From the NCBI GenBank assembly GCA_964399965.1, contig CAYNRX010000014.1, positions 1 through 49,466 on the forward strand: a stretch of 49,466 nucleotides of DNA, read 5' to 3'. Source of the DNA: UBA1381 sp964399965. GTDB taxonomy: Bacteria > Bacillota > Clostridia > UBA1381. Of this stretch, positions 9,067 to 15,965 are shown piece by piece. The notes below the pieces were generated by a model. The model had not been told where the DNA came from, did not search any database, and saw nothing but the letters and a program-made list of their open reading frames with translations. The position numbers and the translations under genes are program-made. How positions within the stretch are numbered: position 1 is the stretch's first letter; each line of letters opens with the position of its first letter.

Positions 9067-9095
9067 ATTATAGCACAAAGAAGGCGGACGGTCAA
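9067..9095 (-). promoter_or_regulatory. Sigma-A promoter of the ynzC-asnA-asnS-TPR-rarA-nadE-pdp operon
   Basis: On the minus strand there is TTGACC (9090-9095), a 17-bp spacer and a perfect TATAAT (9067-9072). The leader to the first start codon is only about 85-90 nt, too short for a T-box, and no T-box GGTGG sequence is seen. No other promoter or terminator is evident until the end of pdp, so all seven genes probably share this start. Confidence 0.85.
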
Positions 9096-9175
9096 GAGAT
9101 ATGGAGAGGATTTTTTGAGCAGTTATTAAAAAATCGGTTCTAAATTAAAAAAAGCTCAATAGAATTAAATAAGCA

Positions 9176-9233
9176 GCCGGGTTTTTTGGACATAATGTCC
9201 ACCGTCCCCGGCGGATAAGACCGCCCATGGCGG
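9176..9233 (+). promoter_or_regulatory. Stacked inverted repeats in the spoIIIAA leader
   Basis: GCCGGG (9176-9181) pairs with CCCGGC (9207-9212). Nested inside is the perfect odd palindrome TGGACAT-A-ATGTCCA (9187-9201). A further hairpin CCGCC-CAT-GGCGG (9221-9233) follows, 23 nt before the spoIIIAA start. This could be an operator, an RNA hairpin, or both. A sigma-E promoter is expected for this operon but I could not place one with confidence. Confidence 0.45.
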
Positions 9234-9256
9234 AAAAATACCGGGAGGAGAGAGAA

Positions 9257-10183
9257 ATGGTAATAATGAACGCACCGCTTCTTAGTGAGCAGGAGACGAT
9301 ATTAAGATATATCCCGGCCGGAATACGGAGGTATCTGTACGGTGAGGATCTGTCCGGGGTTGAGGAGATACGGCTGCGGCTGGGACAGCCGGTGATGTTA
9401 AAAGGAGGAGGTTCCCTATCCAGGCTCACGCGCGGCAATCATGAGGTGAGGGCAACGAGAAAGGATATGGAGGAGGGCTTGGAGCTTGCGACTGCTTCCT
9501 CCGTTTACGCCGCTGAGGAGGAGATAAAAAACGGTTACATAACTGTCGAGGGCGGCAGCCGCATAGGCATCTGCGGACGCTGTGTGGTAAAAGAGGGGGA
9601 AGTTTCATTTATAAAAAACATCTCCGGTTTCAATTACCGGTTGGCACGGGAAATAAAAACGAGCGCGGAGGAGGTGTATCCCGAGGTGATAAGCCATGGG
9701 AGGGTATTGAACACGCTGATACTGTCTCCGCCCGGCTGCGGGAAGACTACTATGCTGCGCGACTTAGCCAGGAGAATATCCAACAGCGGCCGCACGGTAT
9801 GCATAGTGGACGAACGAAGCGAGCTGGCAGGTATGACAGGCGGCATCGCAAGCTTTGATATTGGCGTGAACACAGACGTTCTGGACGGTGCGCCCAAGGC
9901 GGTGGGAATGCTGATGGCGCTGCGGTCGATGTCTCCGGAGGTGATAGTAACGGATGAAATGGGAGCGAAGGCGGACATAGAAGCGGCGGCTGAAACGACA
10001 CGCTGTGGGATAAGTTTAGTAGCGAGCCTTCATGCTGCAAACAGAGAAGAGGCTTGGCATAAAAAAGCATCGGCGGAGCTTATGGGCTGCTTTGAATGTA
10101 TAGTGACATTGAGCGCATCCAATGGTGTGGGAACTGTGGAGGAGGTCTGGAAGAAGTGCGCCGTTTCATCGGAGGGATACTGA
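9257..10183 (+). CDS. spoIIIAA: Stage III sporulation protein AA (ATPase)
   Basis: ATPase of the SpoIIIA channel, which links the mother cell to the forespore; related to type II and type IV secretion motor ATPases. Seen in 308 residues: the N-terminal EEIRLRLGQPV segment, Walker A SPPGCGKT at about 157-164, VDERSE at about 184-189, and TDEMG followed by an SLHA segment in the C-terminal half. Start ATG at 9257, 7 nt after GGAGGA; an ATG 30 nt upstream has no ribosome site. First gene of the spoIIIA operon; its end overlaps spoIIIAB by 28 nt. Confidence 0.95.
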   Translation: MVIMNAPLLSEQETILRYIPAGIRRYLYGEDLSGVEEIRLRLGQPVMLKGGGSLSRLTRGNHEVRATRKDMEEGLELATASSVYAAEEEIKNGYITVEGGSRIGICGRCVVKEGEVSFIKNISGFNYRLAREIKTSAEEVYPEVISHGRVLNTLILSPPGCGKTTMLRDLARRISNSGRTVCIVDERSELAGMTGGIASFDIGVNTDVLDGAPKAVGMLMALRSMSPEVIVTDEMGAKADIEAAAETTRCGISLVASLHAANREEAWHKKASAELMGCFECIVTLSASNGVGTVEEVWKKCAVSSEGY

Positions 10184-10656
10184 TAGTTGCTGCCTCAGCC
10201 GCGGTAGGCATGGCGAAGGTGCGGGATTTAAAGCGCCGCCGCGATAGCCTGCGGGAGCTATTATCATCGTTTGAGCTTTTGCAGGCAGAGATAACCTTTA
10301 AAAAGACCGCTTTGCCGGAGGCTTTCGCAAGGCTGACCTTAAATAAGAGGACAGGGGCATTGTTTAAAGGTGTATGTGAAGGGCTGGGAGCTGGGGTTGA
10401 TTCGGCTTGGGAGAAAAGCCTTGACCGCTGCGTCCGGGGATTGTGCCTTTCGGCGGAAGACAGGGACCTTATGCGCTCTATGGCCGGACGGCTGGGGAAG
10501 ACCGATACCGCCGGCCAGCTGGCGCATATAGGATACATATCAGAGCGGCTCAAGGCGCAGGAAAGAGCGGCGGCGGAGGAATACAGAGGACAGGCCGGGC
10601 TTTACGGGACAGGCAGTATCCTTGTCGGTGTTTTGTCTGTGCTGCTTCTAATATAG
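10156..10656 (+). CDS. spoIIIAB: Stage III sporulation protein AB
   Basis: 166-residue mother-cell membrane protein of the SpoIIIA complex, resembling GspF-type platform proteins. An N-terminal membrane segment (FIGGILIVAASAAVGMAK) is followed by KRRRDSLRELLSSFELLQAEI, a cytoplasmic helical part and a C-terminal membrane segment (GSILVGVLSVLLLI). The start is GTG at 10156, 9 nt after GGAGGAGGT, inside the end of spoIIIAA. This gives the expected short N-terminus before the membrane helix. The longer ATG frame from 10096 would add 20 residues unlike the family. Confidence 0.92.
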   Translation: MRRFIGGILIVAASAAVGMAKVRDLKRRRDSLRELLSSFELLQAEITFKKTALPEAFARLTLNKRTGALFKGVCEGLGAGVDSAWEKSLDRCVRGLCLSAEDRDLMRSMAGRLGKTDTAGQLAHIGYISERLKAQERAAAEEYRGQAGLYGTGSILVGVLSVLLLI

Positions 10657-10667
10657 GAGGACGGACG

Positions 10668-10862
10668 ATGGATGTTGATTTGATCTTTCAAATAGCCGGG
10701 GTAGGGATAATCGTAGCCGTTTTGAACCAGCTTCTGACGCGGTCGGGCAGGGAGGAGCAGGCACTGCTGACGACGATAGCGGGGCTTGTCGTGGTTCTGT
10801 TCATTCTGACAGAACAGATAGGAGCCTTGTTTGATACCGTAAAGAGGATATTCGGCCTGTAA
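10668..10862 (+). CDS. spoIIIAC: Stage III sporulation protein AC
   Basis: 64 residues, nearly all in two membrane helices (IFQIAGVGIIVAVLNQLL and TIAGLVVVLFILTEQIGALF), the normal size and layout of SpoIIIAC. Start ATG at 10668, after AGGAGG at 10655-10660. It lies 11 nt after spoIIIAB and 5 nt before spoIIIAD. Probable membrane platform subunit of the channel together with AD. Confidence 0.93.
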   Translation: MDVDLIFQIAGVGIIVAVLNQLLTRSGREEQALLTTIAGLVVVLFILTEQIGALFDTVKRIFGL

Positions 10863-10867
10863 AAGCT

Positions 10868-11260
10868 ATGGACATATTTAAGATCGCAGGAATAGGTATT
10901 GTGGGCATGATACTGACAGTCATGCTTAAAAAGTACGACCCGGCATTAGCGGCTGTCACGGCCTTGGGAGTAGGCCTGGCGTTGTTTTTCGGCGTGCTTG
11001 ATATATTGGAGGAGGTACTGGGCGGTTTTTCCGCCTTGATAGAAAAAAGCGGCCTTGACAGCGAGTATATAGTCATGGTAACAAAGATAATCGGCACGGC
11101 CTATACGGCGCAGTTTGCCGCCCAGCTTTGCCGCGATGCGGGCGAAGGAGCGGTGGCGATGAAGATAGAGCTGGCCGGAAAGATACTCATATTGGCGATG
11201 ACGATGCCGATATTGAGTGGTTTTTTGAACATCTGTATTGAAATATTGAATATACTTTAA
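10868..11260 (+). CDS. spoIIIAD: Stage III sporulation protein AD
   Basis: 130-residue multi-pass membrane protein. N-terminal FKIAGIGIVGMILTVMLKK is followed by further hydrophobic segments and an ELAGKILILAMTMPILSGF segment typical of SpoIIIAD. The ribosome site before the ATG at 10868 is poor, so translation is probably coupled to spoIIIAC, whose stop lies 5 nt upstream. Confidence 0.92.
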   Translation: MDIFKIAGIGIVGMILTVMLKKYDPALAAVTALGVGLALFFGVLDILEEVLGGFSALIEKSGLDSEYIVMVTKIIGTAYTAQFAAQLCRDAGEGAVAMKIELAGKILILAMTMPILSGFLNICIEILNIL

Positions 11261-11271
11261 GGGGACAGGAT

Positions 11272-12345
11272 ATGAAAAAACTTTTATGCCTGACGGTATT
11301 TATGCTGTTATTTTCCATCCGTGTTTCGGCGGAGCTGGAATTGCCGAAAATGGAAGGGGAGGAGCTTTTCAATACCACGGCTGAGGAGGTGGTATCGGGA
11401 GAGTTTACGCTTGATCCCATCCAGCTTTTGGAAAAGGCAGCAGACGGTCTTACAGAAGAGCTGCAAGAGGTGGGCGGAGTGCTGATAACTCTTATCACAA
11501 CAGCCGTTATTTCTGCCGTGCTGCATGTGAGCCAGACAGCTTTTGGAAACAATTCAAGCTCGGAGGCCTCGTTTTTTGCCTGCTTTACTCTGTCAAGTGC
11601 GGCCGCCCTAAAATGCTTTTCTACCGCTCTTGAATACGGAATGAGCATTATAGGATCGCTGGGGGATTTCATCACTAAATTTGCTCCGCTTTTGACGGTG
11701 ATGCTGGCTGCGGGAGGGAGGGCGGCGTCGGCAGCCTCATTTCATCCGGTGTTGTCCGCGGCCGTATATATAGCGGAGCTGATATGTGAAAAATGCGTGA
11801 TACCCCTGGTAGTGTTCGGAGCGGTGTTGTCGGTCGTCAACAATATAAGCGGGACGCTGCAGGTGTCAAATTTTTGCCGGCTCACAAATTCCTTGGCCAA
11901 ATGGATACTGGCGTTGGTGTTCACTCTTTTTGCGGGCATTTCGGCTATATACGGCTTTACTGCCCCGGCGCTTGACGCTGTGAGCGCAAAAGCGGCCAAA
12001 TTTGCCGTGGGCACGCTGGTGCCCGTGGTCGGAGGCTTTTTGTCAGACACACTGGAAACTGTAATAAGCGGCACAAATTTAATGAAAAATGCCGTAGGAA
12101 CGGCGGGAATAGTCGTGATCCTGGCGATATTCTTGGCACCGATAATAAAGATCGGAGTGATAGTATTGATGATGAAGCTGGCAGCGGCGGTGATGGAGCC
12201 GATGACTGACAAGCGTATATCGGGGGTGCTGTGGGATATGTCGGCCAATGTTACAACGATGTTCGCAATGGTGACAACGGTAACGGTGCTTTTTATGATC
12301 TGCATAAGTATAATAATGTCGGCAACAAGCGGGGTGCAGCTTTGA
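11272..12345 (+). CDS. spoIIIAE: Stage III sporulation protein AE
   Basis: 357-residue polytopic membrane protein with an N-terminal signal peptide (MKKLLCLTVFMLLFSIRVSA) and several hydrophobic helices. Recognised by its place in the operon and by segments such as FTLFAGISAIYGFTAPALDAVS, GTLVPVVGGFLSDTLETVI and KNAVGTAGIVVI. Role: membrane part of the feeding-tube-like channel. Stop and next start overlap as TGATG. Confidence 0.93.
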   Translation: MKKLLCLTVFMLLFSIRVSAELELPKMEGEELFNTTAEEVVSGEFTLDPIQLLEKAADGLTEELQEVGGVLITLITTAVISAVLHVSQTAFGNNSSSEASFFACFTLSSAAALKCFSTALEYGMSIIGSLGDFITKFAPLLTVMLAAGGRAASAASFHPVLSAAVYIAELICEKCVIPLVVFGAVLSVVNNISGTLQVSNFCRLTNSLAKWILALVFTLFAGISAIYGFTAPALDAVSAKAAKFAVGTLVPVVGGFLSDTLETVISGTNLMKNAVGTAGIVVILAIFLAPIIKIGVIVLMMKLAAAVMEPMTDKRISGVLWDMSANVTTMFAMVTTVTVLFMICISIIMSATSGVQL

Positions 12346-12800
12346 TGAGCGAATACATACTGACGATAATAGGAGCCTCTCTATTGGCGGCGATGACTAA
12401 TCTTATATCGCCCGATAAATGGCGGCCGTATATAAGGATGGCGACAGGTCTGGTAGTGATGACGGTGATATTGGTGCCTATAGCAGCCATACGCGGCATT
12501 GAGTTTAAAACGGAGTTTGCTCCCCCGCAGACAGTGTTTGAGGATGGGGAGCAGTTGCAGCTGGAGGCGGTGAAAGAGGAGCTTGAGCGTCGGGTGGCCG
12601 AGGACGCTAAGATGCGCCTGGAGAACGAGTTTGGTATAACAGCCGAGGTAAGGGCAACGGTGAAAACGAACAGTGATATGCAGATAGAACGGGTGGAAGA
12701 AATTTTGGTGAGCGGAGCTCCGCTTACAGACAGAGCAAAAAACAGGCTGGCGGAGGTATACGGGCTGGAGCCGGACGAGGTGATGACCGATGATAGATAA
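12345..12800 (+). CDS. spoIIIAF: Stage III sporulation protein AF
   Basis: 151 residues. Two N-terminal membrane helices (LTIIGASLLAAMTNLI and IRMATGLVVMTVILVPIAAI) are followed by a soluble ring-building-like domain ending in VSGAPLTDRAKNRLAEVYGL, where EVEEILVSG-type strands are seen. Somewhat shorter than the Bacillus protein. Start ATG at 12345 overlaps the spoIIIAE stop (TGATG); the end overlaps spoIIIAG by 11 nt. Confidence 0.9.
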   Translation: MSEYILTIIGASLLAAMTNLISPDKWRPYIRMATGLVVMTVILVPIAAIRGIEFKTEFAPPQTVFEDGEQLQLEAVKEELERRVAEDAKMRLENEFGITAEVRATVKTNSDMQIERVEEILVSGAPLTDRAKNRLAEVYGLEPDEVMTDDR

Positions 12801-13296
12801 AAATACATTTAAAAAGCTCCTTGAAGGCAGGAATAAATGGATAATCTATTTCATATTAATTATCGGAGCCGTTCTAATGGTGACGTCGGGAGGAGGCGAA
12901 AAAGAAAAAGCGGCGGACGATACGACGGGGTATGCTTACGAGGAGCTGGAAAAGAGATTAGAGGATATACTTTCCGATATAGAAGGCGCAGGGGAGGTGT
13001 CGGTGATGATAAGCTATGATTCAACATCGGAAAAGGAATTGGCTTATGAAACCAGCGCCAGCCGGTCGTCAAAAGACAGCAGCAGCGGTGTAACGAGCGA
13101 GGAAAGCGAGGACAAAAGCGCAGTGATGACCGATGGTTCGCCGACCGTGCTCAAGGAGAGATATCCCGCAGTAAGAGGGGTGATAGTCACTGCGGAAGGT
13201 GCAGGCGATCCTGCCGTCAAGGCATCGTTGTCGCAGGGCGTAGCGGCGGTGCTTGACGTTCCGGCGCATAGGGTGTGCGTATACAGCAAGAAATAG
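12790..13296 (+). CDS. spoIIIAG: Stage III sporulation protein AG
   Basis: 168 residues: an N-terminal cytoplasmic stub, one membrane helix (WIIYFILIIGAVLMVTS), a low-complexity Ser/Lys/Glu region, then the ring-forming domain with RYPAVRGVIVTAEGAGDP and a C-terminal VCVYSKK. In model spore formers SpoIIIAG forms a large ring in the intermembrane space. The serine-rich stretch ASRSSKDSSSGVTSEES interrupts the first ring-building motif, as is common in this protein. Confidence 0.93.
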   Translation: MIDKNTFKKLLEGRNKWIIYFILIIGAVLMVTSGGGEKEKAADDTTGYAYEELEKRLEDILSDIEGAGEVSVMISYDSTSEKELAYETSASRSSKDSSSGVTSEESEDKSAVMTDGSPTVLKERYPAVRGVIVTAEGAGDPAVKASLSQGVAAVLDVPAHRVCVYSKK

Positions 13297-13307
13297 AGGG
13301 TGATGAA

Positions 13308-13358
13308 ATGCGTTTTAAATATAAAAGAACGCGGAAAACGGGAGGATCGTGTGCATGA
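13308..13358 (+). CDS. Possible 16-codon leader ORF before spoIIIAH
   Basis: ATG at 13308 reads MRFKYKRTRKTGGSCA and stops with TGA at 13356-13358, which interlocks with the likely spoIIIAH ATG (13355) as ATGA. GAGGGTGATGAA lies directly before it as a possible ribosome site. The peptide is strongly basic. It may serve only to carry ribosomes from spoIIIAG to spoIIIAH, or it may be chance. Confidence 0.35.
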   Translation: MRFKYKRTRKTGGSCA

Positions 13359-13948
13359 TGGTTTTAAAGAAAAGGGAGATAATAGCGGCGTCCCTGGTGG
13401 TGATGATAGGCGTTGCGGGGTATCTGAATTGGTCATATCAGGATACGCTTAGGGTGGCGGACAACGAGGTTTATCAGGAGACCTCCAAAAAGCTCGGCGA
13501 GGCGCAGTATGTAAACTCGACTGCGGTCGAGGAGGAACCATCGCCCGAGGCCTCGGCAGAGGCGGCGTTGTCCGAACCGGCTTCCGATGTGGCAGGGTAT
13601 TTTGAACAGGCCAGGCTCGACAGAGAGACCTCCAGATCACAGTCTCTGGAAATACTTAATTCCACAGCAGCCAATGAGAGCTTTGACGAAGAGACGAGAA
13701 AGGAAGCTCAGGAGCGGATACTTAAGATATCTCAGAATGTCGAGAAAGAGACTGCTATTGAAAACATAGCAAAGGCAAAGGGTTATCCGAATATATGCGT
13801 ATATGTAGAAGAAGGCTCCGTCACGATAACTGTACAGAAGGACGGTTTTACGAAGGATGATGCGACCAGGCTTTCGCAGATAGCATCAGAGCAGCTGGGA
13901 GTATCGACAAGTCAGGTGAAAATAGTAGAGTATTCTCAGAATGTATAA
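13355..13948 (+). CDS. spoIIIAH: Stage III sporulation protein AH
   Basis: 197 residues: one N-terminal membrane helix (IIAASLVVMIGVAGYLNW), a linker rich in Glu, Ala and Ser, a helical part (RLDRETSRSQSLEILNSTAA), and a C-terminal ring-building domain (YPNICVYVEEGSVTITVQKDGF, EQLGVSTSQVKIVEY). In model organisms it meets SpoIIQ or its substitute from the forespore side. The ATG at 13355 is 9 nt after GGAGG; a GTG at 13349 is too close and an ATG at 13358 is an alternative. Last gene of the operon; a terminator follows. Confidence 0.93.
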   Translation: MMVLKKREIIAASLVVMIGVAGYLNWSYQDTLRVADNEVYQETSKKLGEAQYVNSTAVEEEPSPEASAEAALSEPASDVAGYFEQARLDRETSRSQSLEILNSTAANESFDEETRKEAQERILKISQNVEKETAIENIAKAKGYPNICVYVEEGSVTITVQKDGFTKDDATRLSQIASEQLGVSTSQVKIVEYSQNV

Positions 13949-13950
13949 GA

Positions 13951-13987
13951 CAAAAAGACAGCAGTGGGAGTCACGGCTGTCTTTTTG
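13951..13987. terminator. Bidirectional terminator between spoIIIAH and the aldo/keto reductase gene
   Basis: CAAAAAGACAGC (13951-13962) pairs with GCTGTCTTTTTG (13976-13987), with a 13-nt loop. A-run and T-run flanks make it work for both converging transcripts. Confidence 0.9.
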
Positions 13988-13995
13988 TTTAGATA

Positions 13996-15513
13996 TCAAT
14001 ACCAATCGTGTTTTTCGTTGCGGTCGAGTGCGTTTATGCGCTGCATTTCCTCCTCTGTGAGATAGAAATGATAAAGCTCATTATTTTCTCTGATATGGTC
14101 GGGATCGCTGGAACCGGGGATGACGACTACGCCCTTTTGCAGGTTCCATCTCAAAATGACCTGTGCCGAGGATACTCCATGCGCTTGCGCAATTTCCGAG
14201 ATGACCGGATCGCCCAGAAGCTCCGCTGTATGACCTCTTCCTCCCAGAGGATACCAGCCCTGAACAGTAATACCGTGCGCTTGGATATAGGGTATAACAT
14301 CATTTTCCTGGTAATATGGATGTATTTCGTTTTGTACCAGTGCGGGAATGGTATCTATCTGCGGGAGAAATTCCTCCAGCTCTTCAACATACCAATTTGA
14401 GAGGCCGATGGAGCGTATCTTACCCTCTGCAACAAATTTTTCCATGGCTTTATAAGCTGATACATCGTTGGGATCCGGATGATGCAGGAGCATCATATCC
14501 ACATAGCCGATATCCAGGCGGTCAATACAAGCTTGTATAGCTTCCTCCGGATTTGCCATTTCGCTGCCGGGATATATTTTGGTGGTAACAAAAATATCCT
14601 CGCGGTCGATGTTGTATTCTTCCATTGCTTCACGGACTGCTTGCCCGACTTCTTCTTCGTTGCCATAGGCGGAAGCCGTATCGATAAGGCGCACGCCTGC
14701 GGCTAGGGCGGATTTTACGGAGTTAATGCATTCATCCCCGTGCAGACTGTAGGTGCCGATCCCGTTTATCGGCATTTCATAGCCGCTGTTAAGCGTTACG
14801 GTCCTGGTTTCGAAATCAAAGCCGCCGGGATTATCATTTACTTTTGTGGAAAGAGAGAAAGTGACTGTGACATCGCCTTCCCCGAGGATGTCCAAAAGCT
14901 CTTCTCCGGTGACATCGTTGATCTTGCCCAGCCGTGTAAAGTTCCAGCTGTTGGTATCGTAATATATAGTGATCTGATCACCTTGATAAAGTATCAGATC
15001 ACCCGGCTCGGTAGTTATCTGCTCATCGTTGCGGGGAAGAGAAGTCCCGAGGGAGCCGACCTTTTCAAAGGAGCCGTAATCGTGCATCTCAATTGTCAGC
15101 GGGCTTTCCTCAAGCAGCTCCATAAATGCGCGCGCGGAGGAATTGTCCGCCGGTTCGGCTGTAAGTGTATGCCCGTTTACCGATATGATTATGTTTTCAC
15201 TCATGGGTGCCTCCGCATTTTCTGTCAATGGTGCAAGTGTTTCCATATCCCAAAGAAATGTCCGTACCTGATCGGCTGCTGCCATTTCTGCTGTAATATC
15301 TGCGGTGATCGTTCCGCTGCCGTCGAATAGCCGGACGTCAGTAAGAAGGCCGCCGTTGTAGAAGGCGGCTATCAGCGTGCTGTTTTCAGGAGCGTTTGTC
15401 ACTGTTACGATGTTGTTTTCAACAGTAATGTGCGGCTCGGATACGGCACAGGCAGAGACGGCGAATGCGGCTGATAAAACCGCAGCTATTAATAAAGATA
15501 TTAGCCTTTTCAT
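13996..15513 (-). CDS. Predicted lipoprotein or secreted protein: Ig-like + cyclophilin-like + aldo/keto reductase
   Basis: 505 residues from the ATG at 15511-15513, 8 nt after AGGAGG. Order: a signal peptide with a fair lipobox V19-S-A-C22; an Ig/CARDB-like strand domain (about 28-95); a cyclophilin-like domain (about 108-222: NGHTLTAE...NSSARAFMELL, GDLILYQGDQITIYYDTNSW); and a complete aldo/keto reductase (about 238-505). The reductase tetrad is present: Asp278 (LIDTASAYGNEEEVG), Tyr283, Lys312 (TKIYPG) and His344 (LHHPDP). Family knowledge: such enzymes reduce carbonyls with NADPH in the cytoplasm, and cyclophilin-like domains of this kind are often linked to flavodoxin or aldo/keto reductase genes. 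A surface location is therefore odd. It is 17 nt after the 75-residue gene, same promoter, opposite a LysR gene. Confidence 0.87.
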   Translation of the reverse strand: MKRLISLLIAAVLSAAFAVSACAVSEPHITVENNIVTVTNAPENSTLIAAFYNGGLLTDVRLFDGSGTITADITAEMAAADQVRTFLWDMETLAPLTENAEAPMSENIIISVNGHTLTAEPADNSSARAFMELLEESPLTIEMHDYGSFEKVGSLGTSLPRNDEQITTEPGDLILYQGDQITIYYDTNSWNFTRLGKINDVTGEELLDILGEGDVTVTFSLSTKVNDNPGGFDFETRTVTLNSGYEMPINGIGTYSLHGDECINSVKSALAAGVRLIDTASAYGNEEEVGQAVREAMEEYNIDREDIFVTTKIYPGSEMANPEEAIQACIDRLDIGYVDMMLLHHPDPNDVSAYKAMEKFVAEGKIRSIGLSNWYVEELEEFLPQIDTIPALVQNEIHPYYQENDVIPYIQAHGITVQGWYPLGGRGHTAELLGDPVISEIAQAHGVSSAQVILRWNLQKGVVVIPGSSDPDHIRENNELYHFYLTEEEMQRINALDRNEKHDWY

Positions 15514-15530
15514 GTTGTATTTCCTCCTTG

Positions 15531-15758
15531 TCAGCCTACTTGCTTTTCTATCTGCATGATCAGATAGTCCAGGCATTCTATCTCGTGCTGTTTTTCGTGC
15601 AGACGCTCCAGCAGCTGTTTGCGATGCCGGCGAAGGAACAGCAGCTGCCGGAACTTTATGTCGGTGCCGGAAAGTGCAAAAAATGCAGCCGTTTCCCTAT
15701 CGTCGCAGCCGGCGTCTAAAAGGTTCTGCCGAAGCTTTTCTGTGTCGGTTATATCCAT
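15531..15758 (-). CDS. 75-residue protein with C-terminal coiled coil, unknown function
   Basis: From the ATG at 15756-15758, 6 nt after GAGGTGA. The N-terminal half reads DTEKLRQNLLDAGCDDRETA and is followed by a long charged helix with heptad-like pattern (RKQLLERLHEKQHEIE, LDYLIMQIEKQ). It has no signal peptide. The shape recalls the effector-side helix of MerR-type regulators but there is no DNA-binding motif. First gene of a two-gene unit with the surface aldo/keto reductase. I recall similar small proteins beside reductases in other Clostridia, but cannot verify it here. Confidence 0.75.
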   Translation of the reverse strand: MDITDTEKLRQNLLDAGCDDRETAAFFALSGTDIKFRQLLFLRRHRKQLLERLHEKQHEIECLDYLIMQIEKQVG

Positions 15759-15794
15759 TGAGATCACCTCTTTATGCAATATTTTTATATCATT

Positions 15795-15824
15795 ATTATA
15801 ATACAAGCCAAAGAAACTGTCCAA
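15795..15824 (-). promoter_or_regulatory. Promoter of the 75-residue gene and aldo/keto reductase
   Basis: On the minus strand there is TTGGAC (15819-15824), an 18-bp spacer and TATAAT (15795-15800), about 37 bp before the start codon. The -35 box is imperfect and the spacer is one base long, as expected for an activated promoter. Confidence 0.7.
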
Positions 15825-15828
15825 TACT

Positions 15829-15849
15829 TATGACAAATAATAATTCATA
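15829..15849. promoter_or_regulatory. Candidate LysR binding site
   Basis: TATGA and TCATA face each other across 11 bp (15829-15833 / 15845-15849), just upstream of the -35 box of the minus-strand unit. The position (centre about 50 bp before the presumed start of transcription) and the divergent LysR gene suggest an operator. The sequence is AT-rich, so chance is possible. Confidence 0.35.
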
Positions 15850-15905
15850 CACAAAAACTATAGTACGGCAAGAAAAGAAATCGTATATTTCAGGCAGTAT
15901 CATAC

Positions 15906-15934
15906 TTGATTGTTATGGAAAGTTGTGTTATACT
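15906..15934 (+). promoter_or_regulatory. Promoter of the LysR-type regulator gene
   Basis: TTGATT (15906-15911), a 17-bp spacer and TATACT (15929-15934), about 30 bp before the start codon. Confidence 0.75.
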
Positions 15935-15965
15935 ATATTTATAGACCAAAATAGGAGGGACAATG

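Noticed and set aside
9187..9198. Sigma-E -10 box (CATAATGT) for spoIIIAA
   Set aside because: Only a partial match, and no -35 element at the required distance; the sequence is better explained as part of a palindrome.
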